From positions 1 through 64,000 of the forward strand of contig LJCW01000043.1 in NCBI GenBank assembly GCA_001298555.1: a stretch of 64,000 nucleotides of DNA, in the 5' to 3' direction. Numbering within the stretch: position 1 is the stretch's first letter; each line of letters starts with the position of its first letter. The position numbers were made by a program, and so were the translations under genes. The notes under the pieces were generated by a model that was not told where the DNA came from, searched no databases, and was given only the letters and a program-made list of their open reading frames with translations. Shown here one piece after another: positions 7,711 to 16,405 of this stretch. This stretch comes from Actinobacteria bacterium OV450. Its GTDB lineage: Bacteria; Actinomycetota; Actinomycetes; Streptomycetales; Streptomycetaceae.

Positions 7711-9126
7711 TTTAAGGGCCAGGGCTTTGTCCACCAGCGCGCCCGCGCCCCCGGTGTACGCGCCCGGATCGCACAGCTGCGCCAGCTCCTGCGTGCTCCG
7801 GCGTCCCGCGAACACCGGTTCCGCCGCCAGCAGTTCGTACAGTGGCCGACCGCTCACCTCGGCCTCGGCCGAGACCCGCGTCAGCAGCTGCTTCGCCGCG
7901 GCCTTGCCCAACTCCGGCGCCAGCACGGCCGCGATCCGCTCGGACACCACCTGACTGCCGGTCAGCAGCAGGTTGGCCCGCATCCGTTCCGGCCGGGCCG
8001 TGAGTCCGGCGGCGAGCTCGGCCGCCGTGTGGGCGGCGCCGCCGACCAGCCGCAGGCATTCGCGCAGCAGCTGCCATTCGGCGTGCCAGGCCCCGGCCGA
8101 GCGCTCGTCCTCCGAGACCAGGCACTGCACGAGCCCGGTGGCCAGCACCGGCACCTGGAGGGCGGCGCTGCGCAGCAGCGTGCTCAGGACCGGGTTGCGC
8201 TTGTGGGGCATGGCCGAGGAGCTGCCGCGGCCGGCCACGGCCGGCTCGGCGACCTCGGCGACCTCCGTGCGGGCCAGGTTCTGCACGTCGATCGCGATCT
8301 TGCCGAGGGCTCCGGCGGTGAAGGCGAGCGCGGCGGCGAGGTCCGCGATCGGGGTGCGCAGGACGTGCCAGGGCAGCGCGGGCCGGGCCAGTCCGGTCTC
8401 GTCCGCGAAGGCCCCGACGAGGTCGTCCAGGTAGGCGCCGGGCTCAGGGGAGCGCTCCGCGCCGTCGATCCGGGCGTATTCGAGGTAGCCGGCGAGCGTG
8501 CCGGCCGCGCCGCCGAGCGACACCGGAAGGCCGTCCTCCTGCACCCGGGCCAGCCGCCGGTCGGCGTCCAGGACCAGCTGCCGCCAGCCGGCCGCCTTCA
8601 GTCCGAAGGTGGTGGGCACGGCCTGGAGGGCCAGGGTGCGTCCCGCCATCGCCGTGTCGCGGTGCTCGCCGGCCAGCAGGGCCAGGGCCTCGGCGGTCCG
8701 GTCCAGATCGGCCCGGATCAGCATCAGCGTCCGGCCGGCCACCAGCATGGCGCCGGTGTCGAAGATGTCCTGGCTGGTGGATCCGCGGTGCACGTACTCG
8801 GCGGCCCCCGTGCCCTGCGTGTCCTGCTCCGCCACCACCCGGGTCAGCGCCTGCACCAGGGCGACCACCGGGTTCGCGGTCTCCCGGGCGGCCAGCGCCA
8901 GGGCCCGCAGGTCGAGGTTCTCGGTCCGCGCCGCACGGGTGACGGCTTCGGCGGCCGCCCCGGGGAGGGTCCCGAGCCGGGCCTGGGCCCGGGCCAGGGC
9001 GGCCTCGGCGTCGAGCATGGCCTGGAGCCAGGCCAGGTCGGAGACGGCCTCCTCGGCGGGGGTGCCGGCCCGGACCGGCGACAGCAGCCCCGCGTCGGTG
9101 AGCGCGTCGTACGCGGCGGCGCTCAT
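7708..9126 (-). CDS. Aspartase/fumarase-superfamily lyase, CreD-like (probable nitrosuccinate lyase)
   Basis: The 472-residue protein has the superfamily signatures VHRGSTSQDIFDT (residues 112-124) and the catalytic loop GSSSAMPHKRNPV (301-313). It looks like 3-carboxy-cis,cis-muconate cycloisomerase/adenylosuccinate lyase, the group to which CreD of cremeomycin biosynthesis belongs; CreD cleaves nitrosuccinate to fumarate and nitrous acid. The specific call rests on the partner gene: it overlaps by ATGA (9123-9126) the flavoprotein resembling CreE. No other beta-ketoadipate pathway gene is nearby, which argues against PcaB. It is the last gene of the five-gene operon that starts at 14548. 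Confidence 0.7.
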   Translation of the reverse strand: MSAAAYDALTDAGLLSPVRAGTPAEEAVSDLAWLQAMLDAEAALARAQARLGTLPGAAAEAVTRAARTENLDLRALALAARETANPVVALVQALTRVVAEQDTQGTGAAEYVHRGSTSQDIFDTGAMLVAGRTLMLIRADLDRTAEALALLAGEHRDTAMAGRTLALQAVPTTFGLKAAGWRQLVLDADRRLARVQEDGLPVSLGGAAGTLAGYLEYARIDGAERSPEPGAYLDDLVGAFADETGLARPALPWHVLRTPIADLAAALAFTAGALGKIAIDVQNLARTEVAEVAEPAVAGRGSSSAMPHKRNPVLSTLLRSAALQVPVLATGLVQCLVSEDERSAGAWHAEWQLLRECLRLVGGAAHTAAELAAGLTARPERMRANLLLTGSQVVSERIAAVLAPELGKAAAKQLLTRVSAEAEVSGRPLYELLAAEPVFAGRRSTQELAQLCDPGAYTGGAGALVDKALALK

Positions 9127-11120
9127 ACCAGGACGCCCGTCAGGTCGGTCTCGGCCGGCAGCGGCGCGACGCCGTGCGGGACGACCGTCGCGGCCGGCAG
9201 GGCCAGGACGGAGCGGGCGATGGAGTCGGAGTCGCCGAGGGTGACCGAGTCCACGCCGGGGCGGATGCCGGCCGCGGTGACCCAGTGCACGGACTCGGTG
9301 GGGACCCCGTACGCGAACCGGCGCGGGTGGGCGCGGCCGCGGGCGTCGAGGAGCCGGTAGGGCCGCTCGGTGACCGCGAGGCCGCCGGACTCGTAGCTGG
9401 CGCCGTCGGGGCCGGAGATCCGGTAGGTGGTGCACTGCTCGGTGTCGAGGAGGTGGCGCAGCAGCGGGTCGTCGGTGCGGCGCAGGTCCGGCTCGGGCAG
9501 GCGGGCCTCGATCAGGACCGTGGAGCGGATCGCTTCGCCCGGGACGGTGCGGGAGGCGGCGATGAACGTGGCGTCGTCACCGGCGGCCGTGTCGACGCGG
9601 ATCTCGGTCCCGGGACCGGTCAGGACGAGCACCCCGGCGTCGATCAGGGCGATCATCTCCTCGATGCGCGAGGCCGGCGGACCGATGGAGAGGAAGGCGT
9701 TGAGCGGCGTGTACCAGCCCTCCAGGTCGTCGCGGTGCGAGTCGGCGGTCAGGCCGCCGTGGTCGACCGCGAGGCGGATCTCGTTGCGCAGGTCGCGCAT
9801 CGTGTCCAGGGCCGCCTTGAGGGGGCCGCTCAGATTGCCGGCCCGGGCCTCCTGGACGTCCTTGGCCAGGTAGCCGACCAGCCAGTCGCGGAAGTCCTCA
9901 CGGCTGGTGAACTCGCGGTCCCCGTAGGGGCGGGAGAGCTTCTCCCAGTCCCAGCGCTGCGACGCGTCGATGCCGTAGACGTCCAGCAGCGAGTCCCGGT
10001 CCTCGGCGGACTCCAGGGACAGGAACCGCCGGGTGAATCCCTCGCGCTCGTCACCGCGGCCGTGGGTCTCCAGCAGGGTGCCGTAGTAGACGCTCTCGGT
10101 CTCGCGGGAGATCAGCGGCCACAGGTCCGCGGAGAAGCTGATGCCCTCGCCGTCCTCGGAGCGCCGGCGCAGGTCGGCGATCTTCCCGGGGGTGAGCAGG
10201 CGCGGCAGGTAGCGGCCGTAGGCGCCCTTCTCGTTCTCGCCGCGGGCGTGGTACGGGATGCCCCGGCGCGAGCTGGCGTACAGCTTCGGCTCGTTGCCGG
10301 AGGCCTTGTAGACGAGGCGGCCGTCCTCCTGCCGGACGAACTCGCCGCCGCGGCCGGCGGTGAAGAGCGCCATGTGGTCGAAGAAGTTCAGGCCGAGGCC
10401 GCGCAGCAGGACGTTCTCGCCGGGCTTGACGACGTTCAGGTTCAGGTCCGCCGGGTTGGCGGGCGTGACGTACGTGAGGTGGTGGATCCGGGCGAGGCTC
10501 GCGGTCTTGGCCTCGCGGGGCGTCAGCCGCGCCGGTACGTGGCCCTGCGCCATCACGATCGCGTCGAGCTTGTTGAGTCGGGTGCCGTTCTCCAGCCGGA
10601 TGCCCTGCTGCCCGCCGGGGGTGCCGTGCGTGTCGGCCATGGCCACGGCCCGGGAGCGGTGCACCTCGACGGTGACGTTCGCGGGGGCGTTCGCGACGAC
10701 CCGCTCGAAGGTGGCGCGCAGGTAGCTGCCGTAGAAGGCGCGGGTCGGGTAGGTGTTCGGGCCCAGTCGGCGGGCCTCGGCCAGGGTCGCCTCGTCGGCG
10801 GAGCCGCAGGCCGCGTCCTTGGCCCACTCGTAGAGGCTCGGACCCGGCTCGATGGGGCCCTCGGTGCGGACGCTGTCGTCGGTGTAGATGGTGATCTGGG
10901 AGGCGACCGTGTTCATCAGCAGGTGCTGGGACTGGTCGGAGCGCCAGACCTGGCCGGCGCCGGGCGCCGAGGGGTCGACCACGTGGACGGTGACCGCGGA
11001 GTGCGTGGGGTTGCGGCGCTCGTTGGCGCACAGGCGCTCCAGTACGGAGAGGCCGCGCGGGCCGGCGCCGATGATGGCGACCTGGAGGTGTCCCTGCTTC
11101 TGTCCCTGGTTCGTGTTCAT
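9123..11120 (-). CDS. FAD/NAD(P)-binding flavoprotein, CreE-like (probable aspartate N-oxygenase giving nitrosuccinate)
   Basis: The 665-residue protein opens with LQVAIIGAGPRGLSVLERL (dinucleotide fold, GAGPRG at 18-23). It continues with the pattern of the large FAD-NAD(P)-binding family represented by CreE and FzmM, including QHLLMNTVASQITIY, TRAFYGSYL and LRGLGLNFFDHMALFT. In cremeomycin and fosfazinomycin pathways such enzymes oxidise L-aspartate in several steps to nitrosuccinate. Here it sits between a ring-hydroxylase-type monooxygenase and the CreD-like lyase, with ATGA overlaps on both sides. Family recognition comes from memory; the aspartate substrate is inferred from the adjacent lyase. 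An alternative is a different N- or C-oxygenase of this poorly known family. Confidence 0.68.
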   Translation of the reverse strand: MNTNQGQKQGHLQVAIIGAGPRGLSVLERLCANERRNPTHSAVTVHVVDPSAPGAGQVWRSDQSQHLLMNTVASQITIYTDDSVRTEGPIEPGPSLYEWAKDAACGSADEATLAEARRLGPNTYPTRAFYGSYLRATFERVVANAPANVTVEVHRSRAVAMADTHGTPGGQQGIRLENGTRLNKLDAIVMAQGHVPARLTPREAKTASLARIHHLTYVTPANPADLNLNVVKPGENVLLRGLGLNFFDHMALFTAGRGGEFVRQEDGRLVYKASGNEPKLYASSRRGIPYHARGENEKGAYGRYLPRLLTPGKIADLRRRSEDGEGISFSADLWPLISRETESVYYGTLLETHGRGDEREGFTRRFLSLESAEDRDSLLDVYGIDASQRWDWEKLSRPYGDREFTSREDFRDWLVGYLAKDVQEARAGNLSGPLKAALDTMRDLRNEIRLAVDHGGLTADSHRDDLEGWYTPLNAFLSIGPPASRIEEMIALIDAGVLVLTGPGTEIRVDTAAGDDATFIAASRTVPGEAIRSTVLIEARLPEPDLRRTDDPLLRHLLDTEQCTTYRISGPDGASYESGGLAVTERPYRLLDARGRAHPRRFAYGVPTESVHWVTAAGIRPGVDSVTLGDSDSIARSVLALPAATVVPHGVAPLPAETDLTGVLV

Positions 11121-12322
11121 CGCTGCTCTCCGTTCGGGGCGGTGTTCTCGTCGAGGGTGCGGGCGCCGTGCATCCAGGCCACGTAGTCGTGGAGCTGGTC
11201 GGTGGTGAGGGCCGAGAGGTGCTCGTTGCGGGTGGCGACGGCGTCGCCGGAGGTGTGCCAGAGCTTGATGCTCTCCCGGGCGAGGAGCTGGATCTTGCCG
11301 GTGCGCTCGTGCCGCTCGGCGTTGAACTTCTCGAAGCGCTGCGGGAGTTCGTCGGAGCCGCAGTCGAGCAGGTCGCCCAGGATCACGGCGTCCTCCAGGC
11401 CCTGGCAGGCGCCCTGCGCCACGTAGTGGAGCATCGGGTGGGCGGCGTCCCCGAGCAGGGCGACCCGGCCGTCGGTCCAGGTGTCGACCGGGTCCCGGTC
11501 GACGAGGACCCAGGACTTCCACCCCTCGCCGAGGGCGAGCAGGCGCTGGGCGTCCTCGCCGAGGGCGGCGAACTCGCGGCGGATGTCCTCCGCGGTGGCG
11601 GGGACCCCGGCGAGGGCCTCGGTGGCGTGGTTGTCGCTGCTGGCCGCGAGGTTGAGGTACTTGCCGCCGGCGATCGGGTAGTGCACGAAGTGGCAGTGCG
11701 GGCCGGTCCACCAGGTCACCGAGGTCAGGTGGCGCAGCTCCTCGGGGACCTGCTCCATCGGGATGACGGCCCGGTAGACGGTGATCCCGGAGTTGCGGGG
11801 CGCGCCGTCGCCGACGAGCTGGGCGCGGATCGCGGAGTGGATGCCGTCGGCGCCGATCAGGGCGTCGCCGGTGATCCGCTCGCCGTCCTCCAGGACGACC
11901 GAGGCGCTGGTGGCGTCCTGCTCGTACCCGACGGCGGTGACGGCGCTGCGCAGTTCGATGGCTTCGGAGGCCTGGCAGGCCTCCAGCAGCTTGGTGTGGA
12001 GCTCGGCGCGGTGGACGACGGCGTACGGGTTGCCGAACCGCTCGCGGTAGCGCTCGGTCAGGTCCATGCTGACCACGTGCCGGCCGGTGACCCCGTCCAT
12101 GAACCGGAGCTCGTCCATCCGGACGGCGGTGGAGCGGACGGCGTCCCCGAGGCCGAGGCGGTCCAGGGCGTGCAGGCCGTTGGGGGCGAGCTGGATGCCG
12201 GCGCCGATCTCGGCGAATTCGGGTGCGCGCTCCAGGACGAGGACCCGGTGGCCCTGACGGGCGGTGGCGAGGGCGGTGGCGAGGCCGCCGATTCCGCCGC
12301 CGATGATGATCAGCTTCGACAT
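11117..12322 (-). CDS. FAD-dependent aromatic-type monooxygenase (salicylate / 3-hydroxybenzoate hydroxylase-like)
   Basis: The 401-residue protein is a group A flavin monooxygenase. It has KLIIIGGGIGGLATALA at the N-terminus, LIGADGIHSAIR in the middle, and the FAD/NADPH motif GRVALLGDAAHPMLHYVAQGACQGLEDA. These enzymes hydroxylate activated aromatic rings using NAD(P)H and oxygen. The nearest remembered families are salicylate 1-hydroxylase and 3-hydroxybenzoate 6-hydroxylase. No ring-cleavage dioxygenase is present in the window, so a catabolic role is not supported. In the nitrous-acid context it could act like the hydroxylase of cremeomycin assembly. Its start overlaps the previous stop by one base (TGATG, 12320-12324). 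Confidence 0.75.
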   Translation of the reverse strand: MSKLIIIGGGIGGLATALATARQGHRVLVLERAPEFAEIGAGIQLAPNGLHALDRLGLGDAVRSTAVRMDELRFMDGVTGRHVVSMDLTERYRERFGNPYAVVHRAELHTKLLEACQASEAIELRSAVTAVGYEQDATSASVVLEDGERITGDALIGADGIHSAIRAQLVGDGAPRNSGITVYRAVIPMEQVPEELRHLTSVTWWTGPHCHFVHYPIAGGKYLNLAASSDNHATEALAGVPATAEDIRREFAALGEDAQRLLALGEGWKSWVLVDRDPVDTWTDGRVALLGDAAHPMLHYVAQGACQGLEDAVILGDLLDCGSDELPQRFEKFNAERHERTGKIQLLARESIKLWHTSGDAVATRNEHLSALTTDQLHDYVAWMHGARTLDENTAPNGEQR

Positions 12323-13917
12323 CAGACCTTCTCCTCGGTGCGCTGCTGGCCGGCGCCGGCGCCGGAGGCGATCAGGCGGGCGAGTTCGAGCCGCTTGATC
12401 TTGGTGGTGGCGGTCTGCGGCAGGTCGGACTGGCGCCACTGGACGGGGTCGGCCATGGCGGGCAGGCCCGCGGTGGCGGCCTTCCAGGCGGCCGGGTCGA
12501 GGGGCTTGTCGTCCTTGGTGCAGACGACGGGGACGGCGCGGCCGCTCTCGTCGGGGATGATGATGACCTCGGCGAGCTCGTCCAGCCGGGTGAAGAGGGT
12601 GTCCTCGGCGGCGAGGGTGGAGCCGAAGCCCTCGATCAGGTCGACCTCGCGGTCGAGCAGGTGCACGCAGCCCCACTTGGTGCGGTAGCCGACGTCGCCC
12701 ATGCGCCACCAGCCGTCGGTGACCTGCTTGTCGTAACGTTCCTGCTCGCCGAGGTAGGTGACGATCCGGCCGTCGCTCTTGACCTCGATGAAGCCCGGGT
12801 TGGTCTCGGACGGCGGCAGTCCGTTGCGGCTGACGACGCGGACGTCGGTCATGCCGGGGAAGGGCATGCCCACGCAGCGGCCGTCGGCGTCGAGCCCGCG
12901 GCGCTTGGAGAAGGAGCGGGCGACGGCCGGGCCGATCTCGCTCTGCCCGTACAGCTGGCCGAAGACCGGGGCCCTGCGCTTCGTCGCCTTGAGCAGCCGC
13001 TGCACGGTGCGCGGGTGGATGGCGTCGAAGGTGCTGCTGAACAGCTTCACGTTCGACAGCGGCCCGCGGGGGTCGTCGGCCATCTCCTCCCACTCCATGA
13101 AGGAGTTGGGGTGGGCTTCGAGGATGCCGGGGCGCAGCCGGGCGAACAGGTCGGCCGCCTGCTTGGGGTCGGAGTCGGCGAGGACGACGATCGGGAAGCC
13201 GCGGAAGAGGGAGATGGCGAGGGCGGTGATCAGCCGGGAGTGGACGAAGGAGACGTGCATGGCGATGGTCTCGCGGCCCGGTATGAGCGGCTTGGTGATC
13301 GTGGCCTGCGGGCGGTAGCGCGCCTGGAGGGTGGCGCCGGTGTGGACGGCGAGTTTGGGGGTGCCGGTGGTGCCGGAGGTGTGCGTGATGAGCGTCGGGT
13401 GCTCGGGCGGCATGGTGACGGCGGGGACCCTCGGCACCCCGGCGAGCGAGGCGAGCTCGGTGGCCTCCTGGTAGCTGCCGGAGGTGAGCAGCACCTGCTC
13501 GGCCTCCGCGAAGACCGAGGCGGGCAGCTCGGTCTCCAGCTTGTCCTGGTCGGTGAGCAGGTAGGGCTGGTCGGTGCGGCGTACGAGTTCGGCGACGGTC
13601 TCGCCGTCGAGCTTGGGGGACAGCAGCACCGGGACGGCGCCGATCCGGGCGACCGCGCAGGCCAGCAGGGTGATGTCGAAGCCGTCGGACTTGTAGACGA
13701 CGACCCTGCGGCCGGGGCGGACCTTGGCGGCCCAGAGCCGGGAGGCGAAGTCGTCGATCAGGTCGGCGACCTCGGCCACCGTCGCCCGGCGGCCCAGGGC
13801 CGGGGCTATGTCCAGGTCGTGGTCGAGGATCACGACGTTCGTCGGATGCTTTCTCGCGGCCCGCTCGAAGAGCGTCCCGAGCCGGATTCCCTTGTTCCCG
13901 ATGCGCTGCAGAATCAT
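12322..13917 (-). CDS. AMP-binding acyl/aryl-CoA ligase family enzyme, possibly CreM-like diazotase
   Basis: The 531-residue protein has the P-loop-like motif THTSGTTGTPK (residues 178-188), YGQSE, the GDVGYR motif, and a C-terminal TATTKIKRLEL region with the expected catalytic lysine. Normal members activate carboxylic acids as adenylates. A member of this superfamily in cremeomycin biosynthesis, CreM, instead uses ATP to join nitrite to an aromatic amine and form the diazo group. Its position in an operon with CreE/CreD-like genes makes that alternative attractive, but the residues alone do not decide it. It is the second gene of the operon, 64 bases after the SRPBCC gene. Confidence 0.72.
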   Translation of the reverse strand: MILQRIGNKGIRLGTLFERAARKHPTNVVILDHDLDIAPALGRRATVAEVADLIDDFASRLWAAKVRPGRRVVVYKSDGFDITLLACAVARIGAVPVLLSPKLDGETVAELVRRTDQPYLLTDQDKLETELPASVFAEAEQVLLTSGSYQEATELASLAGVPRVPAVTMPPEHPTLITHTSGTTGTPKLAVHTGATLQARYRPQATITKPLIPGRETIAMHVSFVHSRLITALAISLFRGFPIVVLADSDPKQAADLFARLRPGILEAHPNSFMEWEEMADDPRGPLSNVKLFSSTFDAIHPRTVQRLLKATKRRAPVFGQLYGQSEIGPAVARSFSKRRGLDADGRCVGMPFPGMTDVRVVSRNGLPPSETNPGFIEVKSDGRIVTYLGEQERYDKQVTDGWWRMGDVGYRTKWGCVHLLDREVDLIEGFGSTLAAEDTLFTRLDELAEVIIIPDESGRAVPVVCTKDDKPLDPAAWKAATAGLPAMADPVQWRQSDLPQTATTKIKRLELARLIASGAGAGQQRTEEKV

Positions 13918-13981
13918 CGTCTGGCTCTTTCCACGTCAGGTGTGATGGAGGTGAGGTGCCGAATCGGACGGTTCGGGGTGC

Positions 13982-14548
13982 TCAGGCGCCGGTCCGGACG
14001 GGGCCGTTCCCGGCGAGGTCCTTCTCGATGACGACCTTGATGCGTTCGAGGGTGGTGGCGAGGTCGCCGGCGACCTTCTCGCCCCACTCGGCGAAGAACT
14101 GCTGCTTGCGGTCCTCGTCCATCTCGGCGGTGATGCCGGTGATCCCCTCGGTGGCGGCGCCCATCCGGAAGTGGTGGACCAGGAGGCTGCCTTCGCCGTC
14201 GGGCTCGATGGAGAAGCCCCAGACGCTGTCCTGCTTCTCGCCGGAGCTGTTGTGCATGGCCCACTGGAAGGTCCGGCCCGGTTCGGCGGCGACGACCTCG
14301 GCGTAGGTCGACCACTTGCCGCGCACCACGGGGGCCCAGGAGACGACGTCCTCGCTGCGCTCGTTCTCGCCGTGGAACACCGAGCCGACCGCGCCGGGTG
14401 CTCCGGTGGTCCACTCCCCGCCGAGGCACTCGGGGCTCCACTCGCCGCTGCGGGCCAGGTCGGTGACCACGGCGTACACCTCGGCCGGCGTGGCGGAGAC
14501 GTGGATCTGGGCTCGCGACCGGAAGAGGGGCGTCTGGGTGTCGCTCAT
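13982..14548 (-). CDS. SRPBCC (START/polyketide-cyclase-like) family protein
   Basis: The 188-residue protein has the SRPBCC fold pattern: an N-terminal strand and helix (IHVSATPAEVYAVVTDLARSGEWSPE), the GSVF..ENE region, and a C-terminal long helix. These proteins bind hydrophobic ligands; some are aromatases or cyclases and many have no known reaction. It is the first gene of the 14548 to 7708 operon, divergent from tetR across the duplicated operator. An AGGAGGC ribosome site lies 8 bases before the ATG. It could hold or process the aromatic substrate of the locus; the function is unproven. Confidence 0.75.
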   Translation of the reverse strand: MSDTQTPLFRSRAQIHVSATPAEVYAVVTDLARSGEWSPECLGGEWTTGAPGAVGSVFHGENERSEDVVSWAPVVRGKWSTYAEVVAAEPGRTFQWAMHNSSGEKQDSVWGFSIEPDGEGSLLVHHFRMGAATEGITGITAEMDEDRKQQFFAEWGEKVAGDLATTLERIKVVIEKDLAGNGPVRTGA

Positions 14549-14622
14549 GGGAATGGGCCTCCTTTGGACTGGAACGTCTCAACTGCGGTGTTTCGGCGCC
14601 GTGTTTGGCGCCTCCCACTTCC

Positions 14623-14664
14623 TGAACCATACAGTTCAGTTCAACTGAACGCAACGGTTCAGTT
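14623..14664. promoter_or_regulatory. Double TetR-type operator between the nitrous-acid operon and tetR
   Basis: Two inverted repeats stand side by side. TGAAC-CATACA-GTTCA (14623-14638, continuing GTTCA) is identical to the copies at 7690 and 17689. CTGAAC-GCAACG-GTTCAG (14645-14662) shares the same half-site and 6-base spacer; flanking bases extend the pairing. On the minus strand TTGCGT and TATGGT are separated by 17 bases and form a plausible -35/-10 pair overlapped by the sites, as expected for repression of the SRPBCC operon and autoregulation of tetR. Confidence 0.75.
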
Positions 14665-14713
14665 CAGTTGGGATCTAGACTGGGCACCGCACTTCCGAGG
14701 AGTAGGGACCGAC

Positions 14714-15385
14714 ATGACCGCACGGAGCAGCGCACGGACCGGCACCACCGAGGCCCACCAGGCCGTTCCCACGGGGGCGCGCGCGGCGCGCAAGCGCGAG
14801 GCCATCCTGGAGGCGGCGCGCACCGTGTTCCTCCGCGAGGGCTTCGGAGCCGGAGTGGACCAGCTCGCCGCCGAGGCCGGCGTCTCCAAGGTCACCATCT
14901 ACAACCACTTCGGCAGCAAGGAGAACCTGTTCAACGCCGTCATCGGGCAGACGCTCGACGAGGCGCTGGAAGTGGCCCAGTCGGTGATCCAGGCCAAGCT
15001 CGCCGAGTCGGACGACGTCCGCGCCGACCTGCTGGAGGCCTGCCGCACCTGGGTCGCCGGCCTCACCACCCCCGAGGTGCTGGCGCTGCGCAACGTGATC
15101 GCGGGCGAGCGCCACCGCTTCCCGGAACTCGGTGCCACCTGGCAGGAGGAGGGCCCAGGCCGCCAGCACGCGGCCCTGGCCACGGCCCTGGGCCGGCTCG
15201 ACGACCGCGGTCTGCTCCGCATCCCCGACATGGAGCTGGCCGTCCTCCAGCTCTCCGGCCTGGTCCTCTCCCCCCACCTGGTCTACGGGGTGTACGGCAC
15301 GGCCCTCGACGAGGACCTCGCGGAGCGCCTCATCCAGGGCGGCGTGGACATGTTCCTCCACCGGTACGCCGTGAACGAGGTCTGA
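14714..15385 (+). CDS. TetR-family transcriptional regulator
   Basis: The 223-residue protein has an N-terminal TetR helix-turn-helix (about residues 28-75) ending in the signature GVSKVTIYNHFGSKENLF, and a C-terminal all-helical ligand domain. A charged 27-residue leader precedes the DNA-binding domain. GAGGAG at 14697-14702 supports the ATG at 14714. It is transcribed divergently from the nitrous-acid operon, and a pair of palindromes lies in the 165-base gap. Identical palindromes before narK and before pirin make it the obvious candidate for a local three-site regulon. The ligand is unknown; nitrite, a diazo compound or an aromatic intermediate are possible. Confidence 0.87.
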   Translation: MTARSSARTGTTEAHQAVPTGARAARKREAILEAARTVFLREGFGAGVDQLAAEAGVSKVTIYNHFGSKENLFNAVIGQTLDEALEVAQSVIQAKLAESDDVRADLLEACRTWVAGLTTPEVLALRNVIAGERHRFPELGATWQEEGPGRQHAALATALGRLDDRGLLRIPDMELAVLQLSGLVLSPHLVYGVYGTALDEDLAERLIQGGVDMFLHRYAVNEV

Positions 15386-15519
15386 CCGGAGCCGGAGCGG
15401 GGGGCCGAACGGGTCACCGGCCCGGCCGCCCGCCGTTTCGCCGGGGCCGTGGCCGCCGGGCGTCCTAGGGTGGCCGTCGCGCACGGGCCAGGCGGGAGCG
15501 GAAGAACGGACGGACGTTC

Positions 15520-16071
15520 ATGACGTCGCAGCAATGGGAACGCTCGCTCCTCAGCGCCGCCTCGGGTCCCGCCGCCCCCGTCACCACCGTCACCCATGAC
15601 GTCGGCCTGCTCGTGCTGCGGCTGGTCGTCGGCCTGACCATGGCCGCCCACGGCACGCAGAAGCTCTTCGGCTGGTTCGGCGGTCCGGGGCTCGACGCGT
15701 TCGGCAAGGGCTTCACCGCGAGCGGGTACCCGGCGGGGAAGACCATGGCCGTCGTCGCCGGCCTGTCCGAGACGCTGGGCGGGCTCGGCCTCGCCCTCGG
15801 CCTGCTCACGCCGCTGGCGGGCGCGGCCCTGATCGGCGTCTTCGTCAACATCCTCGCCGTGCGGGACCCCGGGACCTACTTCGCCCCCAAGGGCGTGGAG
15901 CTCGAAACGGTGCTGCTGGCCGGGGTCGTGGCCCTGACCCTCACCGGGCCGGGCCGCTTCTCCGCCGACCACCTCCTCCCCGTACTGCGGGAGTCGAGGC
16001 CGCGGTACGGCGTGCTCGGCATCCTGCTGGGCGTGGTGGCGGGCTTCGCGGTCGTCCTCCTGCGCGACTGA
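15520..16071 (+). CDS. DoxX family membrane protein
   Basis: The 183-residue protein has four predicted membrane helices and the DoxX pattern LRLVVGLTMAAHGTQKLFGWFGGPG, then GLSETLGGLGLALGLLTPLAG. DoxX proteins are found with thiosulfate:quinone oxidoreductases or with redox-stress genes; most are of unknown reaction. It lies 134 bases downstream of tetR on the same strand, between the putative nitrite locus and a pirin/FMN-reductase pair, so a role in quinone or redox homeostasis fits. No operator copy is seen directly upstream. It may be cotranscribed with tetR. Confidence 0.8.
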   Translation: MTSQQWERSLLSAASGPAAPVTTVTHDVGLLVLRLVVGLTMAAHGTQKLFGWFGGPGLDAFGKGFTASGYPAGKTMAVVAGLSETLGGLGLALGLLTPLAGAALIGVFVNILAVRDPGTYFAPKGVELETVLLAGVVALTLTGPGRFSADHLLPVLRESRPRYGVLGILLGVVAGFAVVLLRD

Positions 16072-16082
16072 CCCCGGCGCTC

Positions 16083-16405
16083 CCCACCCCCTGCGCTGCC
16101 CGCGCGTGCCGTCCGCGTCTGCGTACCTGTCCGCGCGTCTGCGCTGCTGCCCGCGCGTGCCTCCGTGCCCGCGCTGCTGCCCGCGTTCCCGCCGCTGCCG
16201 ACCGGGCTGCCCGTGCCCGCGCTGCTGCCGGCCTCGTCGCCGCCGCCCGCGCGTTGCTGCCCGCGCCCACGCCCACGCCCGCGCTGCTGTCCGCGTCCTC
16301 GCCGCTGCCGGCGCGTTGCTGCCCGCGCCCGCGTCCTCGCTGCGGCCCGCGTGCTCGCTGCCGTCCGCGTCCTCGGCGCCGCACGCGTCCGCGTCGCCCG
16401 TGGCG
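16083..16405 (-). repeat. GC-rich imperfect repeat tract; apparent decayed Ala/Gly/Ser-repeat coding sequence
   Basis: This 323-base tract between DoxX and a small membrane-protein gene consists of imperfect copies of a GCTGCTGCCCGCG-like unit. On the minus strand all three frames in turn spell related Ala-Gly-Ser-Ser/Asn-Ala runs (for example AGAGSNA, DADSSAGVGVGAGSNA, DEAGSSAGTGS). This suggests a repetitive coding sequence broken by frame changes, or simply a slippage-grown repeat. No start, ribosome site or recognisable domain could be tied to it. Confidence 0.5.

Noticed and set aside
7708-9126. Assignment of the lyase as PcaB of the beta-ketoadipate pathway
   Set aside because: No pcaGH, pcaC, pcaD or other pathway gene is nearby, and it is translationally coupled to a CreE-like flavoprotein.
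11117-13917. Salicylate or hydroxybenzoate catabolic operon
   Set aside because: A monooxygenase and a ligase are present but no ring-cleavage dioxygenase or downstream degradation enzyme, so catabolism is less likely than biosynthesis.
16083-16405. CRISPR-like or tandem-repeat array in the GC-rich tract
   Set aside because: Units are irregular in length and no constant repeat with unique spacers exists.
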